DNA of 64,000 nucleotides from Escarpia spicata (GCA_963995525.1 OZ023212.1:6571717-6635716); one strand, 5' to 3'. Shown: positions 38,706-52,852, numbered from the stretch's first letter. A program made the numbers and translations. Notes: generated by a model from the sequence alone, not told the origin.

Positions 38706-39545
38706 TTCCAATATGCGAAAATAAGGTTTTTATGACATAAAAATTAATTATAGTAATAATGTTACTTTGACACCGACGTGAACGTGTGAATAAAGAAATA
38801 TACGCTATATACGTATGCCTAAGTTGTGTATTTCATTATCACGGGCAGTGCACAAAAAGATGAAGTAATGTCCAGAAGAAATATTGTCATTGGAAATATT
38901 GCTCGTCTAAATGTGTTTAATGTCTTTATATGTTTTACATAATTTATAGACGGTACGTTTAATGCAGTCTTGAATTACACGACATTACCATCTAACCAAG
39001 TGTGACTGGTAAATGTTGCAGGCAACATGCGCTGCTACAACATTCAGAATCGCTTTATCAAAAGGTATCCACCTCTTTCTTTCACAACGTGTGCAGTTTG
39101 GCGCAGTCGTGTTTCTTCTTCCAAAACTCCATTATCCCTACTACTTCCAAGACTTGAGGTGATGCTAGTTAGTGCGATAAACATCACCTGCCCCCGTAGA
39201 CTCGCAGCCCCCCCCCCCCCCTGCAGAGGGCACGTGGTCCCAGTTAGCCCCTTGTACGACGGGATCAGCGAGTAATTGATAACTACTCGTTGTGTTTGTT
39301 TTGCTCCGCAGAGAATACGTTTCGGTTTGAGATCAATTACGCCGATTTGAAAGGTTCAGGGCGAGGAAATTCGATCAGAGAACGCAACGTACAATAAATA
39401 ACAGAGTCGAGAATACACGCGTGTTGTGAATTAAATTTCTAGAGAAGCAACTTGGGAAGTTTCAACCGTCGTCTTACTTACGGGTGGTACTTTTAAATGT
39501 TTTGTCAGATTTATTACCCTTAATGGTTTCGCATATTCTAACACT
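38706..39545. other. no gene recognised
   Basis: Contains a C13-14 homopolymer at about 39209-39222. No exon signal that I trust. Confidence 0.35.
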
Positions 39546-39551
39546 TCACGG

Positions 39552-39714
<163 letters not shown>

Positions 39715-40659
39715 TACCATCGGGCTAACAGCGAAAGTGCACTCGGACAAAGTACGTTGAATTCATTATCAACTGCTTGTTTCAGATCGCCTCAATCTGT
39801 ACTGACATGCAGTTCACTTCACCGCATTGGGCATAATACAGATACACTGTAATTTTCTTTATGGTGCATCTGTTTACAAAACACATAATTAATCAGAGAC
39901 GAGTAACTATTTGTGTACGCAACTATTTTGCAAACAGTCGGTAAAATAGACATATCTGGTTCGACGCATGCGCCGTAGCAATAAAGTAGTATCGGTGGCA
40001 AAGCATGTTTCTCATCAAAAGTGACGGGGCACCTTAGAAAGTGGCAGAACATCTCCGTTACACCATTATCAAACACCTTGTCAAGATTATAACACTACGC
40101 ACCCTTCTGACATGTATAGTTCTAATTGGAGCGCCTACTTACTGTCGTAATTTCTAATGGCATTAACCAAATACGACACCTTATACGTGGAATTAAAGCT
40201 TAATCAAGCTGACACATTGACTGGCGTATCCAATTACGAAGCTGGCGCTTCAAGTGCTAATTGTGTTATCTGTAATCCCGATATAAAATAACGCGTTTGT
40301 TGCACGGTGTACGTGGTGGTCATTCTAGTGGTTTTACAACAATCAACTTGACGTGCATTAGTGTGAAGTGACCACTTCCTAGACACGGGGTTGTTATCGG
40401 TGAGCCAATATTTATCGGGCGTGAGTGTTCCCCGCAAGTTGGGTTATCGTACATTTCCCACATCTGAGATGTAGACAAGTTGCAATTCGGGTGACGCATC
40501 GTGTCCGTCAAGTGTCATGGAAGTAGGTCGTGACGGCGACAACAACACACGTCGAGGCGGTGGATTGCTTGTGAATATTCAGTGTCAGAGTCTTTGTCTT
40601 TGGCGTTCGTGTGAATGGTTAACAAACGGGTGATGCAATGGACTGTCTACGATTCGACA

Positions 40660-40928
40660 AACACATACACATGCACACCCGGACGCACGCATGCGTGAAG
40701 CACGTGTACACTGGAAGACAATCATCCATATAGTTATAAGCACTCCCATCCATACACACGATCGCACGCACGCACGCACGCACGCGCACACATGGCCGCA
40801 CACGCACGCACTCATATACACGGCCGCACACGCACACACGCTCACGCACACGCGCGCGCGCGCGCGCGCACACACACACACACACACACATCCACACATA
40901 CGTAGTGAATCGTACACAAGATGTAGAT

Positions 40929-40975
<47 letters not shown>

Positions 40976-40978
40976 ATA
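40660..40978. repeat. CACG/CA, CG and TA microsatellites
   Basis: GCACGCAC repeats (40760-40800), a CG run (about 40852-40868), CA (40870-40892) and TA (40928-40978). Confidence 0.88.
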
Positions 40979-40979
40979 A

Positions 40980-41100
40980 TTCTTATACAGCGCGGTATCC
41001 AGTCTTAGGTCTGCCCAGAGCTGTCCACACTTTACTCCCTGGCAGACCTGTTCAAAAGAACACCATCTCGACTTCTATGAGAAGCATATTACTATTAACA
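40980..41100 (-). mobile_element. SINE tail fragment
   Basis: TTCTTATACAGCGCGGTATC and GCTGTCCACACTTTACTCC-like sequence match the 3' part of the SINE at 23778-24060. The tRNA-like head is absent. Confidence 0.5.
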
Positions 41101-41934
41101 CTAACGAGAAACTATAATTAAAATGACGCCTAAAGACCAAGTAAAAAACAAAGGAAAGGAAACAAAAACCTCTGTTCGACCGACATTGCGCAAAGAAGGA
41201 TGACTTTTGATTTGACAAGCTCAGCAATTGGCATTACACAACATACAGCAGGGGGGACATTTCAAGATACGAGAAACGTAGGCCCTACTCAGACATAAAT
41301 ACGATTCTGGTTAAGTAGACGAAAGCCTTCGCATGGGAACGACATGGAACATTTTTTCCGAGCATACATAAAAAAACCGGAGATTACTACTCGATATCGA
41401 TGTCATGGACGTAAAACAAAAACACTGGTGGTTGCTGTGGTCGTATTACCGATCATAATGGACCACTGCACACATCATACATCCGCAGCGCAACATAAAT
41501 CTGCTAACAATCTCGTGTACAGACAGTTTAGAACGAACGATCCTTGAAGTCAGAGTCTTTTTACGGTGATTTCAGTGCCACCCCAGCCAGTGTTTACACT
41601 TCCAATTATCTTAATGCGAACCAAATAAAATAAAGAAAACATCCGATCCTCGTCTCGTTTGGATCGGCGACTTGATATAATCGCGAGGAAAACAAGCAGC
41701 TAGACGAAACGATTTGATTGGCGCACGTGTGTGGTAGCCATGGCGACAAATCACCCGAGAAGGGCGCAGTGATCAATGGCGGATGGTCTTACATCACCAT
41801 AAACTCGGGTCGTCCGGGTCTGTTGCGCCGTTGGAACCCCATAATACAGTTGTTACGTAATTTTATGGCAGGACAGAGACACTGCGTGATGCGTTACCCT
41901 GTACTGCTTAGAGTAGTTCAGTCGTGTTGACGAA

Positions 41935-41937
<3 letters not shown>
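41101..41937. other. no gene recognised
   Basis: Unique-looking sequence with no supported feature. Confidence 0.35.
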
Positions 41938-41976
<39 letters not shown>

Positions 41977-42142
41977 ACGTGCGTACGTGCGTACGTGCGT
42001 ACGTGTGTGTTTGTGCGCGTGTCCGTGTATATGCATGCGCGCGTATAACTGTATAATTATGTATGTATGTATGCTTGTGTGCGTGTGTGTATGCATGTAT
42101 GTAATGCATGTTTGTATGTGTGTTTGTCTCTATATATGTATG

Positions 42143-42176
<34 letters not shown>

Positions 42177-42375
42177 TGTATGTATGTATGTATGTATGTA
42201 TGTATGTATGTATGTATGTATGTATGTATGTATGTATGTATGTGTGCATGTATGCATGTATGAACAGAGAAGACTCCGTACGTACGTAAGTGCGTGTATG
42301 CGTGCGTGCGTGCGTGCGTGCCCCTGTGTGTATGTGCGTCCGGGCATGCGTGCATATATACATATACATGCGTGC
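41938..42375. repeat. (TG)n, (CGTA)n and (TATG)n microsatellite cluster
   Basis: TG (41938-41972), GCGTAC repeats, then about 110 bp of pure TATG (42130-42242), then GCGT repeats. Confidence 0.95.
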
Positions 42376-43510
42376 GTGTGAACTTGTCTAATGCGTCATT
42401 ATTCCTCACTGGCAAAACACACTATTTTCATTTGTCATCAGTTCAGCTTCCTTGATGTTTTCAAACAATAAAATTTTAACACTGCTTTTTCATGCAAAAA
42501 GCATGTTTAGCTTGAATGTTTGCGTTTGACACTGGGTGCCCTTCACGCGTCCTTCAGCAGCAGCACCCCCGCGAGGCACCCTAACTCGTTCCAACTCGTA
42601 ATTAAATTAAGTCACCACACATTTGTATCAACTGTGCAAAAACTGGAGTAATTGCTTTGGCTGACACTTAACCGATACATCCCTTCTTGTGTTACGTGTG
42701 TGTGTTCCGTGAGCATGTATGTGTGCAAATGGGTAACACCAACATGTTCTTGCACGCATATGTTTGCAAGCACACAGATAAAATGCAATTTCATGTGGTC
42801 GTATAGCGGTGTCCTGTACCGTCCGTAATATTATAAACATATACCCTCCGTCACCACTGCTCTCTTTTAAATCCCTTTAAATCGGGTGTGAGGCTGGCTA
42901 CCCTCGGTACTGGTCATACTGGTGTTGTTGTTGTTGTTGTTGTTGTTGTTTTCCTTCGTCGTTGTTGACAACCCTGTTCTCCATGAGCGTACACTCGTTT
43001 AACACCCAGACTTGGCGATGATAATATTATGATCGTTATTACCCGGCCCGCGTACAGCGAGCGGTGAATGAATGAAGTCGCAGTTTGTTCTCGTCACTCG
43101 GGCAGAGTGTCAGTGCAGCTTACTTACCCTCGAGCGGGCGGGTGTCAACCCTTCCCAACAGACCGTCCCGTGTAAACTCGTCCTCACGACCGCCCCGTGT
43201 ATACTGACGACGACAGCTGTTGAGTCTCGTCTTAATCGGGATTAATGGAGTTGTGGCTGAGTTTGGTGGTTTTGGACAAAGACGTCACTGGACCAACAAC
43301 TAAGTCGAGGTCAACGTTTCATCTGTGTTTCTGTGATCCGCGTTTCTACGAAATTCCTCGCGATGGAGTGAAGCGATTGTGCAACGTTCTTGTTGTAGAA
43401 CGCACTGAGTGATGAAGACAGTTGCAGAAGCCCAGAGTATGAAATATGTCAGATTACGAACTGTCGTGTTTGTATCGTGTCTGAGTGGACCGCGATTCGG
43501 TCGAGAAAAC
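42376..43510. other. no gene recognised
   Basis: Includes a (TTG)n tract at 42922-42950. A GC-rich stretch (43129-43250) opens about 55 codons on the minus strand before a GTAAGT-like donor, but has no recognisable domain. Confidence 0.35.
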
Positions 43511-43515
43511 AAAAT

Positions 43516-43550
43516 CGTCATCATTTTTGTCGTCGTCATCTTCGTCGTCG

Positions 43551-43589
<39 letters not shown>

Positions 43590-43701
43590 CCATCACCATC
43601 ACCACCACCATCGCCATCATCATCGCCATCATCATCTTGGTTATCATATGACTGGACCTTCATAAACGAAGCTCGTGACTATACACGTAATAATAACATA
43701 C

Positions 43702-43750
<49 letters not shown>

Positions 43751-43751
43751 G
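43516..43751. repeat. (TCA)n and (TA)n microsatellites
   Basis: CATCAT/CGTC trinucleotides (43516-43636) and two TA tracts (43700-43751). Confidence 0.93.
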
Positions 43752-45205
43752 TTGTAGAAGTCCACGATTACTTCCTTCCTTACATATACTCGGTGTGTCT
43801 ACAACTACGACGCACATCGTGAACCAATCAAGAATTTCCGCCAAACATCGTTAACTAAAGAAGCAGACTAGTATTATTTTAAACAAAAGAAATCTGCTCT
43901 TGGACCACCTTCTACTGGTGCTTAGCCGGAAGTGTCAGTATATATTAGAATAGTTAAGGTTAAGATCAAGTATACATCCACTCCACACAACTGGGATACG
44001 TTTAGTGACCTGCTGTGCACAAGTCAAGTCTTTATACAACTGGGCAGACACTTGTCATTGATAAGTAAGTGTTTGAGGCAGGCCAGCTGATTGCGGGTCA
44101 GAATGACCGCAGATGGTGATTATTTAGTCAACAAGACACCGTATTTGTACATTATGTATATTTAAATATTGTTGAGTAACAAAGACACTGATTACCTATC
44201 TGTGGTGATCTAAAGATCCGTGCAAGAAATATTAAGATTCAGGTATACTATGACTCTTCACATTGAAACCAATAGTAAACGTCACAAAGGCATTTATCTT
44301 TTTTGTAAATATCCCACAAATTTCCCGACAGTGACGACACATAATGTCCAGTTAGTAGAGAAGTGGTCAGTTAATCAGCACCTGTCGGAGCGTATCAACA
44401 GCCATGTCTACCGCGGCGTTATCGTAACCAGGCCACGGTCGTTGGGGACGGTGAAAGGGAACTTTTGATAAGGAGGGAAGGCACCGGGTTCGCCTGATTC
44501 GCAGACAGAGTTCTTACCGACCGACGATTAGCGCTATCCTCACTCGACATAGATGTATCATCTAATTACGTGTCGTCGTTTATCGTGCCGTTGGCGCGTG
44601 CGGTTTATCTTCGGTGGCGCGATAATTGACAATTAATCACGATGAAATATGACCACTTCGGAATACCTTCGTCCAGTGCAAGAGGGAGCAGAGGAAGGAA
44701 CGAAGGGTGGTATTGGGAAATAGCTCGCTCGCGCTGTGTTATTACTCGATAGGTGCTTGGAACGTAAACACGTCGAGGCTCGCTTTTTGATTTATGTAAA
44801 CTGTGCACGTGGTTGATTGTTAGGCGATACACGTGTATATAGACGATAACCAAATGATTGACTGATTTATTACGTTTAATAACATTATTTATATATTATT
44901 CGCTCGATTTTGTAAACGACTATCTGTCGACATACCATTACGAAATTACGCGATTGAATACTTATACGTAACCATGTTGTATAGTTAAATGCTTCCCCAA
45001 AAGTTTAATTTGAACTTATATATAACACATTTGATTTATCTGTTGGAAGAAATAGCTAACAAGACAACTTGGTGAGTCACAACTTCTACCCTGTAATTTT
45101 AAAACAATTTTCATTTCCATTTCGACATTAATATTGGCAAAACAGAACTAACACAGCAGAGAGAACCGTCTTGTGTTGGATTCGAACTGATAATAATATG
45201 TATAT
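43752..45205. other. no gene recognised
   Basis: No exon, RNA or transposon signature supported. Confidence 0.35.
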
Positions 45206-45208
45206 ATA

Positions 45209-45398
45209 CAGTAGAACCTAATTTTGTAGTAACCCCTGTAGTACAGCCACCTCGCAACTAAGGTCACCCTACACAGTTCCAAATTATTATTTTCATAAGA
45301 TTTAGGTATATAAAATTAGTTTCGCTAATGCGGTCACCTCGCAATTCAGGTCACTTCCGGCCAGTCTCAATGGTGCCATTAATAGTGAGGTTCCACAG
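45209..45398. mobile_element. Tigger/pogo-like MITE
   Basis: 190 bp between TA dinucleotides. The left end is CAGTAGAACCTAATTTTG. The right end is the complement of CTGTGGAACCTCACTATTAA. CAGTAGAACCTCxxxTATAA termini and TA insertion are typical of Tigger/pogo-family elements. The ends are imperfect, so it is an old copy. Confidence 0.6.
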
Positions 45399-45916
45399 TA
45401 CACTAGTTTGTATTACTACTGCATGTTAAAACATGTGTAAATATTGTTGTACGTTTTAAATTTTAATAAGTACTGTTTAGAAATAGAACAATATAATATT
45501 GTATATGGACATTCTACTATAGACAAAATACAGGTCGCATATAGGCATGGGTCTTGTGTGCAGATACAGGCTGCATTTTGCATTACGTGCGAACAACTGC
45601 TGAGCAATTGTCGCTTGGTTAGAAGTAGGGTCAGACTAATGTTTATTTACCTACTGGCGACAATATAAAAATAGGTAAACAACCCCCATTTAGATCCACA
45701 CACACTGTGGCCAACTATCATTTAATGTAAAAGGGTCAGGGTGAGTTCTGTAGCCCCGCTACACACAGGAACGACATTTGGGCGATACTTGATGGTTTCC
45801 GTGGAAATTTACTTAGGACCTCTGCTTTTAAGTGGCCAACTGGGCTGACGACGGCCCAGTGGGTTACGGTTCTCGTCATGCTTCTGTCAACAAATCCGCT
45901 CTGGCACAAAACGGAC

Positions 45917-46224
45917 TCACTGACGAAGGGCTACAGCAACGTGCCCCCATGCGGTGGATCGAATGTTCAAGATAGCGTCGCTGCCGTTGAGTATGAATGG
46001 TTGCGTTATCTTCTCGTTGTCCACGTTTAATCTGTAGCTTAAATTGGGAACTTGCCCATAGGCACGGATGACACTGGGTTACTGTCTTTGTGAGCTAATT
46101 TAGACATGGCTGAGTACTTCTTAGCGTAGTTGACGCGTTCAGACGGGAAAAGACGGAGTCTGGTCACTGCTCTCACTGTAATGTCAACCACACAGTTTAA
46201 ATCGAGTACAGCATGATGTTCCAA
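45917..46224 (-). pseudogene. uncharacterised reading-frame remnant
   Basis: The minus strand from 46066 to 45917 reads RAYGQVPNLSYRLNVDNEKI and continues with a regular beta-strand-like pattern to NIRSTAWGHVAVALRQ and a stop. An open frame upstream (46224-46040) is in a different phase. It is more protein-like than its surroundings but I do not recognise the family. A frame change separates the two parts and splice sites are weak. Confidence 0.25.
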
Positions 46225-46310
46225 ATGTCACCTTGACAGGATAATAGTTTTAGGAATTGGTGGGTATGTGTTACTCACATACGCGCGAAGATACGCGGAC
46301 GCGCGGAAGT
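46225..46310. other. no feature
   Basis: Short spacer before a repeat. Confidence 0.3.
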
Positions 46311-46480
46311 ACACACGCATTGACGCACGCACCCATCAACCCACACCTCACTACACACGCACACACGCACGCACGCACAATACACAATACACACGCACAC
46401 GCACACGGACACGCACACGCACGCACGCACACACACACACGCACGCACACACACACACGCACGCACGCGCGCGCACGGCC
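46311..46480. repeat. (ACGC/CACA)n microsatellite
   Basis: Mixed ACACGCAC repeats with CG-rich end. Confidence 0.88.
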
Positions 46481-49160
46481 TTCAATTACGTCACGACGAG
46501 TGTACACTTCACCAAATTTACATCGTGATTTGCACAGACACTTCGCTCGCCTTGTTTCACGCTGTCGTCTCTCTAACATGGCCGCATTGTTCCCACGCAC
46601 AACGTATCCTTTCAGACAACACGCCACCTCCGGCTGCGGTTCATCACGCAGTCCGTACACTTTCCCACTGCAAACTCGCTCTTTCTACACGACGAGGCAA
46701 GTTGTTCTTAAGCATTTTTCGAATTCCGCCTTGACTTGACAAATCGCTGTTGAAGTGTACCGTTCGTGCAGAGTCGGCCTGGTCCGTTCGTGCTGGGTGG
46801 GAACGTCGGTCAAACTCCGCAAATACTTCTTCCGTCTGACTCTGGCGTCGTACGATCATGCTGATTTGACATCCTGCCTAACTTGAAATCGGTGGTCAAA
46901 GATATTCAAGTACCGACACAAAACGAAGCCGGAATCAGCATTAAGATTTAAAGGTGGCGTGTGTCACAACGTAGGTCTAAACATAGTCAACCTGTGTAAC
47001 AGAGTGTTAAAACACATGTTGGACTTTTAGTGTGCTTAACCTTCGTTTGGTGCAGTGAGCCTCAAAACAAACCTATACAAAGCTACAGGCCTTAACATCT
47101 AAGTTTTGAAACGACAGCAGGTTGATTCGAAATCCAGTCCTATCGATTCACCGTGTATACGTTTTGATTCGTTATAATATGAGGTGACAATGGTATTATC
47201 CACTCAAGAAACAATGTTTTTTTTGGAAAGAATACGTACACGATAAAGCTAACCCTAACCATAGGCTAGGCCCAGCCCTAACCCAAAGTAACATTTGAAC
47301 TTATTGAGTGACCTATAAAATAACATTTTAAGGCATTTCATTTTGCACAGCTTAGTTTTTAAACAACATTCACCAGACATAGGTTGGACACACAGACTTT
47401 TAAAAAAGTTATCTTTCAAACACCGTACTGTGTAACTAAACAAATTGTACTATGTTTTAGTTATTATCTTCAGCAGCAAGGATATTTAATACAGCAACAG
47501 AACGCAACGCCATCTCCACGGCACACACCACCAGACACATGGGGGTTGATAGCAGCCGTCAACTGAACGAACAGCCGTTTTTCTTTATACAAACACTCGT
47601 AATATCATCACATTTTAGATAAATTATTATCAAAGTCAGCCGGAATGAAAGACCGCCGTAGACGTGAGAAAGCGTTGACAGTTCCCAATGCGATTAGCTC
47701 GTCTCGACGTGTCGTCGCCCCTCATTGACGGAGGGTTTTTTCTTGACTGACATTACACGCGATGTTACGCAATGTGTTTGACAATCGACACCGCCCTACT
47801 AAGCTCAGTGGGTCGCCCGCTAATATACGTTCACTGTGTCCTATGGAGCGTCAACAGATTAAAGTAACTGTAAGAAATGATAGTTAACGAAAGCCTAAAC
47901 CGCTGTCATTGTTATTGTATTCAAAGCTGCAACGTGTGGTGAATAGGTCGAGTTTGTTGTTGAAATAAAATGTCAAGTGTTGCCAATAAGAGCCATAGAT
48001 AATCCCTGTTTCTAATAATATAGTAATAATAATAAACCGTAAAATCAGGGGTTGCTGTCCCGTTAACGGGCGTGTACAAACATATTGTATATTCAAATTA
48101 ATTCAGGTAAAACGTGGTAGTTGTAAATTACAATGATGATGGTAATAATAATATAATGATAATATTAATAATTCGTTTTAAAATTTAACAATTATGCAAA
48201 ATGTTCACATGTATAAATTAGTTTAAGTAAACATTTACATGTTAGTACAATATAATAAACTGTACGCAGACAGTCGGGGTAAACTTAGTTTTCGGGCATG
48301 TATAGCCTACAGGTGAAAAACCACATCCTCTCGGCCTACTTAACGCTTCCTTGATGTCGACAAGCCCTGGCCGTTTGTAGTACGACATGTTTACATTTAG
48401 TTCATGTTGTACACACGTGTATGCCTGGGGGTGCCGTAATCACGTCGGTAGGAGCGACTGTTTTGTCTTGCCAACTACACATGTAAGGGAGAAGTTCATT
48501 AAGCACGTGAGTTGGAAGAATCTTTCCCGTTAGGTAATGTTGTAGCCGTGCACTCTGTTCCTGGTTGCTGTTTACACGTTTTCCTATGTTTTACTGTTGT
48601 ATACAAATGTTTCATTGCCATCTTTGTCGTCGCTTTTGCGTTATTACTTTTTCTCTCGCAAACAAATGCGCCCAAAGTCCGGTGTAGTGACGTGCTCAGG
48701 ACAATGTATCTAATGATAAATGTTGGCGGACGTTTGACGGAACATTCGAAAATGTGTCAGAACAATCGAAGAAAACACGAGATGCGCTGTAGAAAAGTCT
48801 ACGCAAGTGTAAACTACAGACACTTCGTGAAGAATCAATTTACTTATAAATACTGTCGCACGACGGATCTTACGTACAAACCTCCTTTGAACTAGGCCGA
48901 AGGGCGTTGCTGTTTGTTCGATTACACACACGATTAAGTAACTAGTTTTACTTGATGCACACAGACGTGATTAGCGATTAATGTCTGATGGATTAATTAT
49001 AAACGAATCCCGCATATCAGATGACAATTACTGGCCAGCCACGACACTTCCAGACCACGGGATTTATGTGGGATCTGGCTGGACTACGAACTGAGCCGTT
49101 AACCCTTTCTCCGCTGCAATGTTACGGTCGTGCATTGAACGACGTGTACAGAATATACTA
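46481..49160. other. no gene recognised
   Basis: Mostly AT-rich with GC-richer patches at 46550-46870 and 47640-47830. No feature supported. Confidence 0.35.
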
Positions 49161-49167
49161 GTACTAA

Positions 49168-49300
49168 GGCGTCGGAACCGGGGGAGGCTTGGGGGCCCCA
49201 ATATTTGAGGAGGGGGGCTGGATATAAGATTAGCCTCGCAATATTTTGAAGGTGTAGGGTGCAAATGGAGGTTTTCAGATAGCCTGGAAAAAACTTTTTA
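49168..49300. mobile_element. partial copy of the GGCGTCGGAAC element
   Basis: Starts GGCGTCGGAACC like 5545 and continues through GGGGG-rich sequence and GGTGTAGGGTGCAAATGGAG similar to 5795-5840. The right TIR is not found. Confidence 0.5.
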
Positions 49301-49846
49301 AAATGTGAACGTTGTGGCGACATTTTCTGAACAGCACCGCCCGCCCCCTCCCTCCGTCTTCCGATGTCATGTCTCGAGCCTGCAGCGGAGAAGAACAGAG
49401 CGGTGCTGAAGCTCCCTTTCAGCAAATCCAATATTGATTTTGTTCCAGCGCCTATGTCATATGTAATGCAAATGTTCCATATTGATAAGGCCCATTATCA
49501 CTGTACATGTTCGGGGAGTTCCATAGCGCAGAACACACAAATCACTGGCATAGGTGTTACTAACGATCTCTATACGGAGAGTCGTTGACGAACATTGGGC
49601 AAGTCCAGAATTGGTATCATGTCATGACATTTGATATTCGAGGCGAATCAAGTAGTCAGCTACCGAAGACTACGGAATTTGAGCACATTCGCGAAATATG
49701 TGGGAAACACATGTTATCATAACGCATGTCTAGTTTTGTTTCGCAAAACATGGCATCTCGTTATTCTGACACGACACCCGCCTAATTTGTACGGCAAACT
49801 TGCGTCAGTACTTTTTCTCACTCCTTTTTACCCCTGTTTACCCAAG

Positions 49847-50115
49847 TGTCACGAGTCGTGACCCGGCGGAATGCCAACATCCCTATTCGCAGCTGTGTCG
49901 TCGATGTCAGCCGATGGCCCGGGGCAGAACGACCTGTCAATCAACCTGTCACTCAACCTGTCACTCAAATTACTGCGGGTACCCGCTCTCGCCGCACCTT
50001 GACGCTCCTGTCGCGCACAGCTGCGGACATATTATTGTTTCACTTCGCTGTTGGGACCATTGTTTCGCATTGCTGCTCTCGGCACGCGAATAAAGTGATA
50101 ATGATTTTGAGATAG
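49847..50115 (+). mobile_element. possible solo LTR
   Basis: Starts TGTCACGAGTCGTGACCCGG, reminiscent of Gypsy-type LTR starts, and contains AATAAAG at about 50088. The end and a target duplication were not identified. Three CAACCTGTCACT-like units are inside. Weak. Confidence 0.25.
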
Positions 50116-50699
50116 TAGCCATTTTCATTTTTTTCACCTTAGAAAAATTGATTAATAACTTGGGAAGCAGTATAGTTAGTGATATGTTTTTATTTGTTCA
50201 CAGTCCGTTTACCTTAAGTTGATGATTCCAGTCGTCAACCGTGACTTAAAGAGACTCGAGAATACGACGGCGTTGGACAAAGATAGTCTCTACACATACT
50301 AGTATTATTGTATATATGTATATATTATTGTATATAGTTTAAATAATTATGTGGACATCTGTACATGCAGTGTAGTTGAGGCTGAAATAAAAATATTGAA
50401 TTGATTCGAACAAAATGTGGAAACCACGCTGTGCAGTGGCTCGTCGCTCAGTATAAATGCTGAACCTACAACGTTACAGACTGACATGTTATCTTTATAA
50501 TGCGCGGTTGCCACACTGTAGAGAGTACAATGCAATACAATAGCGACGCTACTGTCGCACACAAATCACTGGAAACATCATCTCGTAGGCATGTCAAAAC
50601 CATAGCGTTCGGCAATCTCAAGATCTGTTCGCATTGTTAGAGTTGTCAACAGGAGTTTGACTACATTAAGGAGCCATTGAGGGGAGGCAACATAACAAG

Positions 50700-50910
50700 A
50701 TCAGTTCTCAGATGACAGCAAAGTCTATTGTTTCTTGCTGACCTGACATTAACAGGGAGTATACATTTAACATAGTTGGTGCATTTACAGAGGAAGCCCC
50801 GATTTTTATGTTCGTTTCAACTCGGGAATGAACAAGTATTTGAGAAAACGATGATTGATGATTAGACTGTCGATCTATAAACTCTCTAGCGCCAGTGAGC
50901 AATGAATGCA
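50700..50910 (-). mobile_element. CR1-like LINE C-terminus, decayed copy 3
   Basis: The minus strand reads LVHSRVETNIKIGASSVNAP, aligning with LFVPRVNTNIGTRAFSVAAP of copy 1, followed by a degenerate LWNxLP region. Same orientation as copies 1 and 2. Confidence 0.55.
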
Positions 50911-52210
50911 AATATGCAAGTTAGCAGTAGTTGCTAAAGATGATAGATGGTTGTATGCATCTTGAAATGAATACGATCTAGATGAGGAAACCCACGCAGA
51001 GAATGAGATATTCACAGAGACAGAGCAACTTGTCTACTAATGGCAAACAATCGTGCATCCTTTGAAGTCTTGTGATCTACGTAAGAACAGTGTTGTGAAC
51101 ATTGAAACAGCAATAGTTAAGTCTACGACCAACAAGAGCAATGGCAATGCATGTTGCAGTAGAAACGGACAAATACTGCCGAATACTGCGAACATTACGA
51201 ATGTAATAAAACAACGCCATTACTGATACTGGAATGCCGTGAAAGATTTGCATAAAATAATGTAGTGCATACTGAATTTAGTAATTTACTCATGTGTTTT
51301 AAACGGAATTATTGTTGATGGCATTATTCAAGCAAACAGTTAAATGGCCGTTTGCATACCAATGTTTTCATATTATATTACACACATGTCCACAATTTTG
51401 AGTTTATACTATTTTATAATATTCAGATGTAGACCCTATGACACGAGCTAAGTGTAACCAAGGTTACAGTGGTGTAACATAGATCTGTTAACACGAAAGA
51501 CGCATTTAACAAACTTGGATTAACATATTTCCGTAGAAAGTAGATTCGTTTAGCGGATTACAAAGATGAGACGGTGTAGGCATTAGTGAACAAAATATGT
51601 TAATGAACGATTATTTTGTCAACAACCCCTGAGGGTAGATATTTTCTGCTGCCTAACTAAAGAAGTTTAGGTTATCGGTCGGTGGTCAGGTCGAATGTGT
51701 TTAGAATAGAACGTTATGTGTACGATTCACACGCTTTGCTGGTACACACAGCTGGTAATGTGTGGATAAACTTTGACACACGCCCAGAAAAAGTACTAAC
51801 ACTCATGGGTTTGTGTATAGGAATTGAATTGCCGGCTGGTAAAGCTCTCTACAACAAAGAAGTATACAGTTCCAAGCATTGGGTCCCATTTAAAGCAATA
51901 TACACACTGTCATCACTTTGGTTTTTCAAGCGCACTTGTCCGATATAACACGAACGTCTGTGTATCGTGATTCGACTATCTGTATATAACATTTGTTTCC
52001 GCGATTAATTTTTTTTAATCGAGTCAAACATGTCAAAGACAGGAATTTTGTTGCGTCTTAGGCCAAGAAAACAATTGCACGAATAACGGTTTAAAGACGG
52101 ATAAAGACGAAACACGCAGTATAAGTATGATAACGTGTGCCCGCTTCACTACATTCTTATGAGCCCGAATCAGCCCGAATTTGCTCTTTAAGATCGACTT
52201 CGCTCCTTGA
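50911..52210. other. no gene recognised
   Basis: AT-rich unique sequence with nothing supported. Confidence 0.35.
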
Positions 52211-52215
52211 CAGTT

Positions 52216-52800
52216 TTCCTCAGTGACACAGACATACTGTCCTCAGTGACACAGACATACTGTCCTCGGTGACACAGAATACTGTCCTCAGTGACACAGA
52301 CACACTGCCCTCAGTGACACAGACACACTGTCTTCGGTGACACAGACATACTGTCCTCAGTGACACAGACACACTGTCTTCGGTGACACAGACATACTGT
52401 CCTCGGTGACAGAGACATACTGTCCTCGGTGACACAGACATATTGTCCTCGGTGACACAGACACACTGTCCTCGGTGACACAGACATACTGTCCTCAGTG
52501 ACACAGACACACTGTCTTCGGTGACACAGACATACTGTCCTCTGTGACAGAGACATACTGTCCTCGGTGACACAGACATATTGTCCTCGGTGACACAGAC
52601 ACACTGTCCTCGGTGACACAGACATACTGTCCTCGGTGACACAGACATACTGTCATCGATGACACAGACACACTGTCTTCGGTGACACAGACATACTGTC
52701 CTCGGTGACACAGACATACTGTCCTCGATGACACAGACACACTGTCCTCGGTGACACAGACACACTTTCCTCGGTGACACAGGCATACTGTCATCGATGA
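52216..52800. repeat. 23-bp tandem repeat, about 25 copies
   Basis: Unit TCCTCGGTGACACAGACATA plus CTG, with CTCAG/CTCGG/CTTCG and CACAC/CATAC variants. Because 23 is not a multiple of three, the minus frame cycles through all phases with a 69-bp supra-period and stays open. Confidence 0.95.
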
Positions 52801-52852
52801 TACGGCGGCGGCGTTTTGCATTTCAAACGCTCCTTGTGTTTTACGACGTCTT

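Noticed and set aside
43129..43290. GC-rich minus-strand frame ending at a GTAAGTAAGC donor, considered as a missing receptor exon
   Set aside because: About 55 open codons without FN3 Trp/Tyr-corner or Ig Cys/Trp pattern and no clear acceptor.
46268..46739. 160-residue His/Arg/Thr frame on the plus strand
   Set aside because: The first half is an ACGC microsatellite and the second half has no recognisable domain or splice support.
52220..52786. 188-residue minus-strand frame with repeating VCVTEDS/CLCHRGQ units
   Set aside because: A 23-bp repeat cycles through three phases and lacks stops in all of them. No splice sites, start context or domain support a protein.
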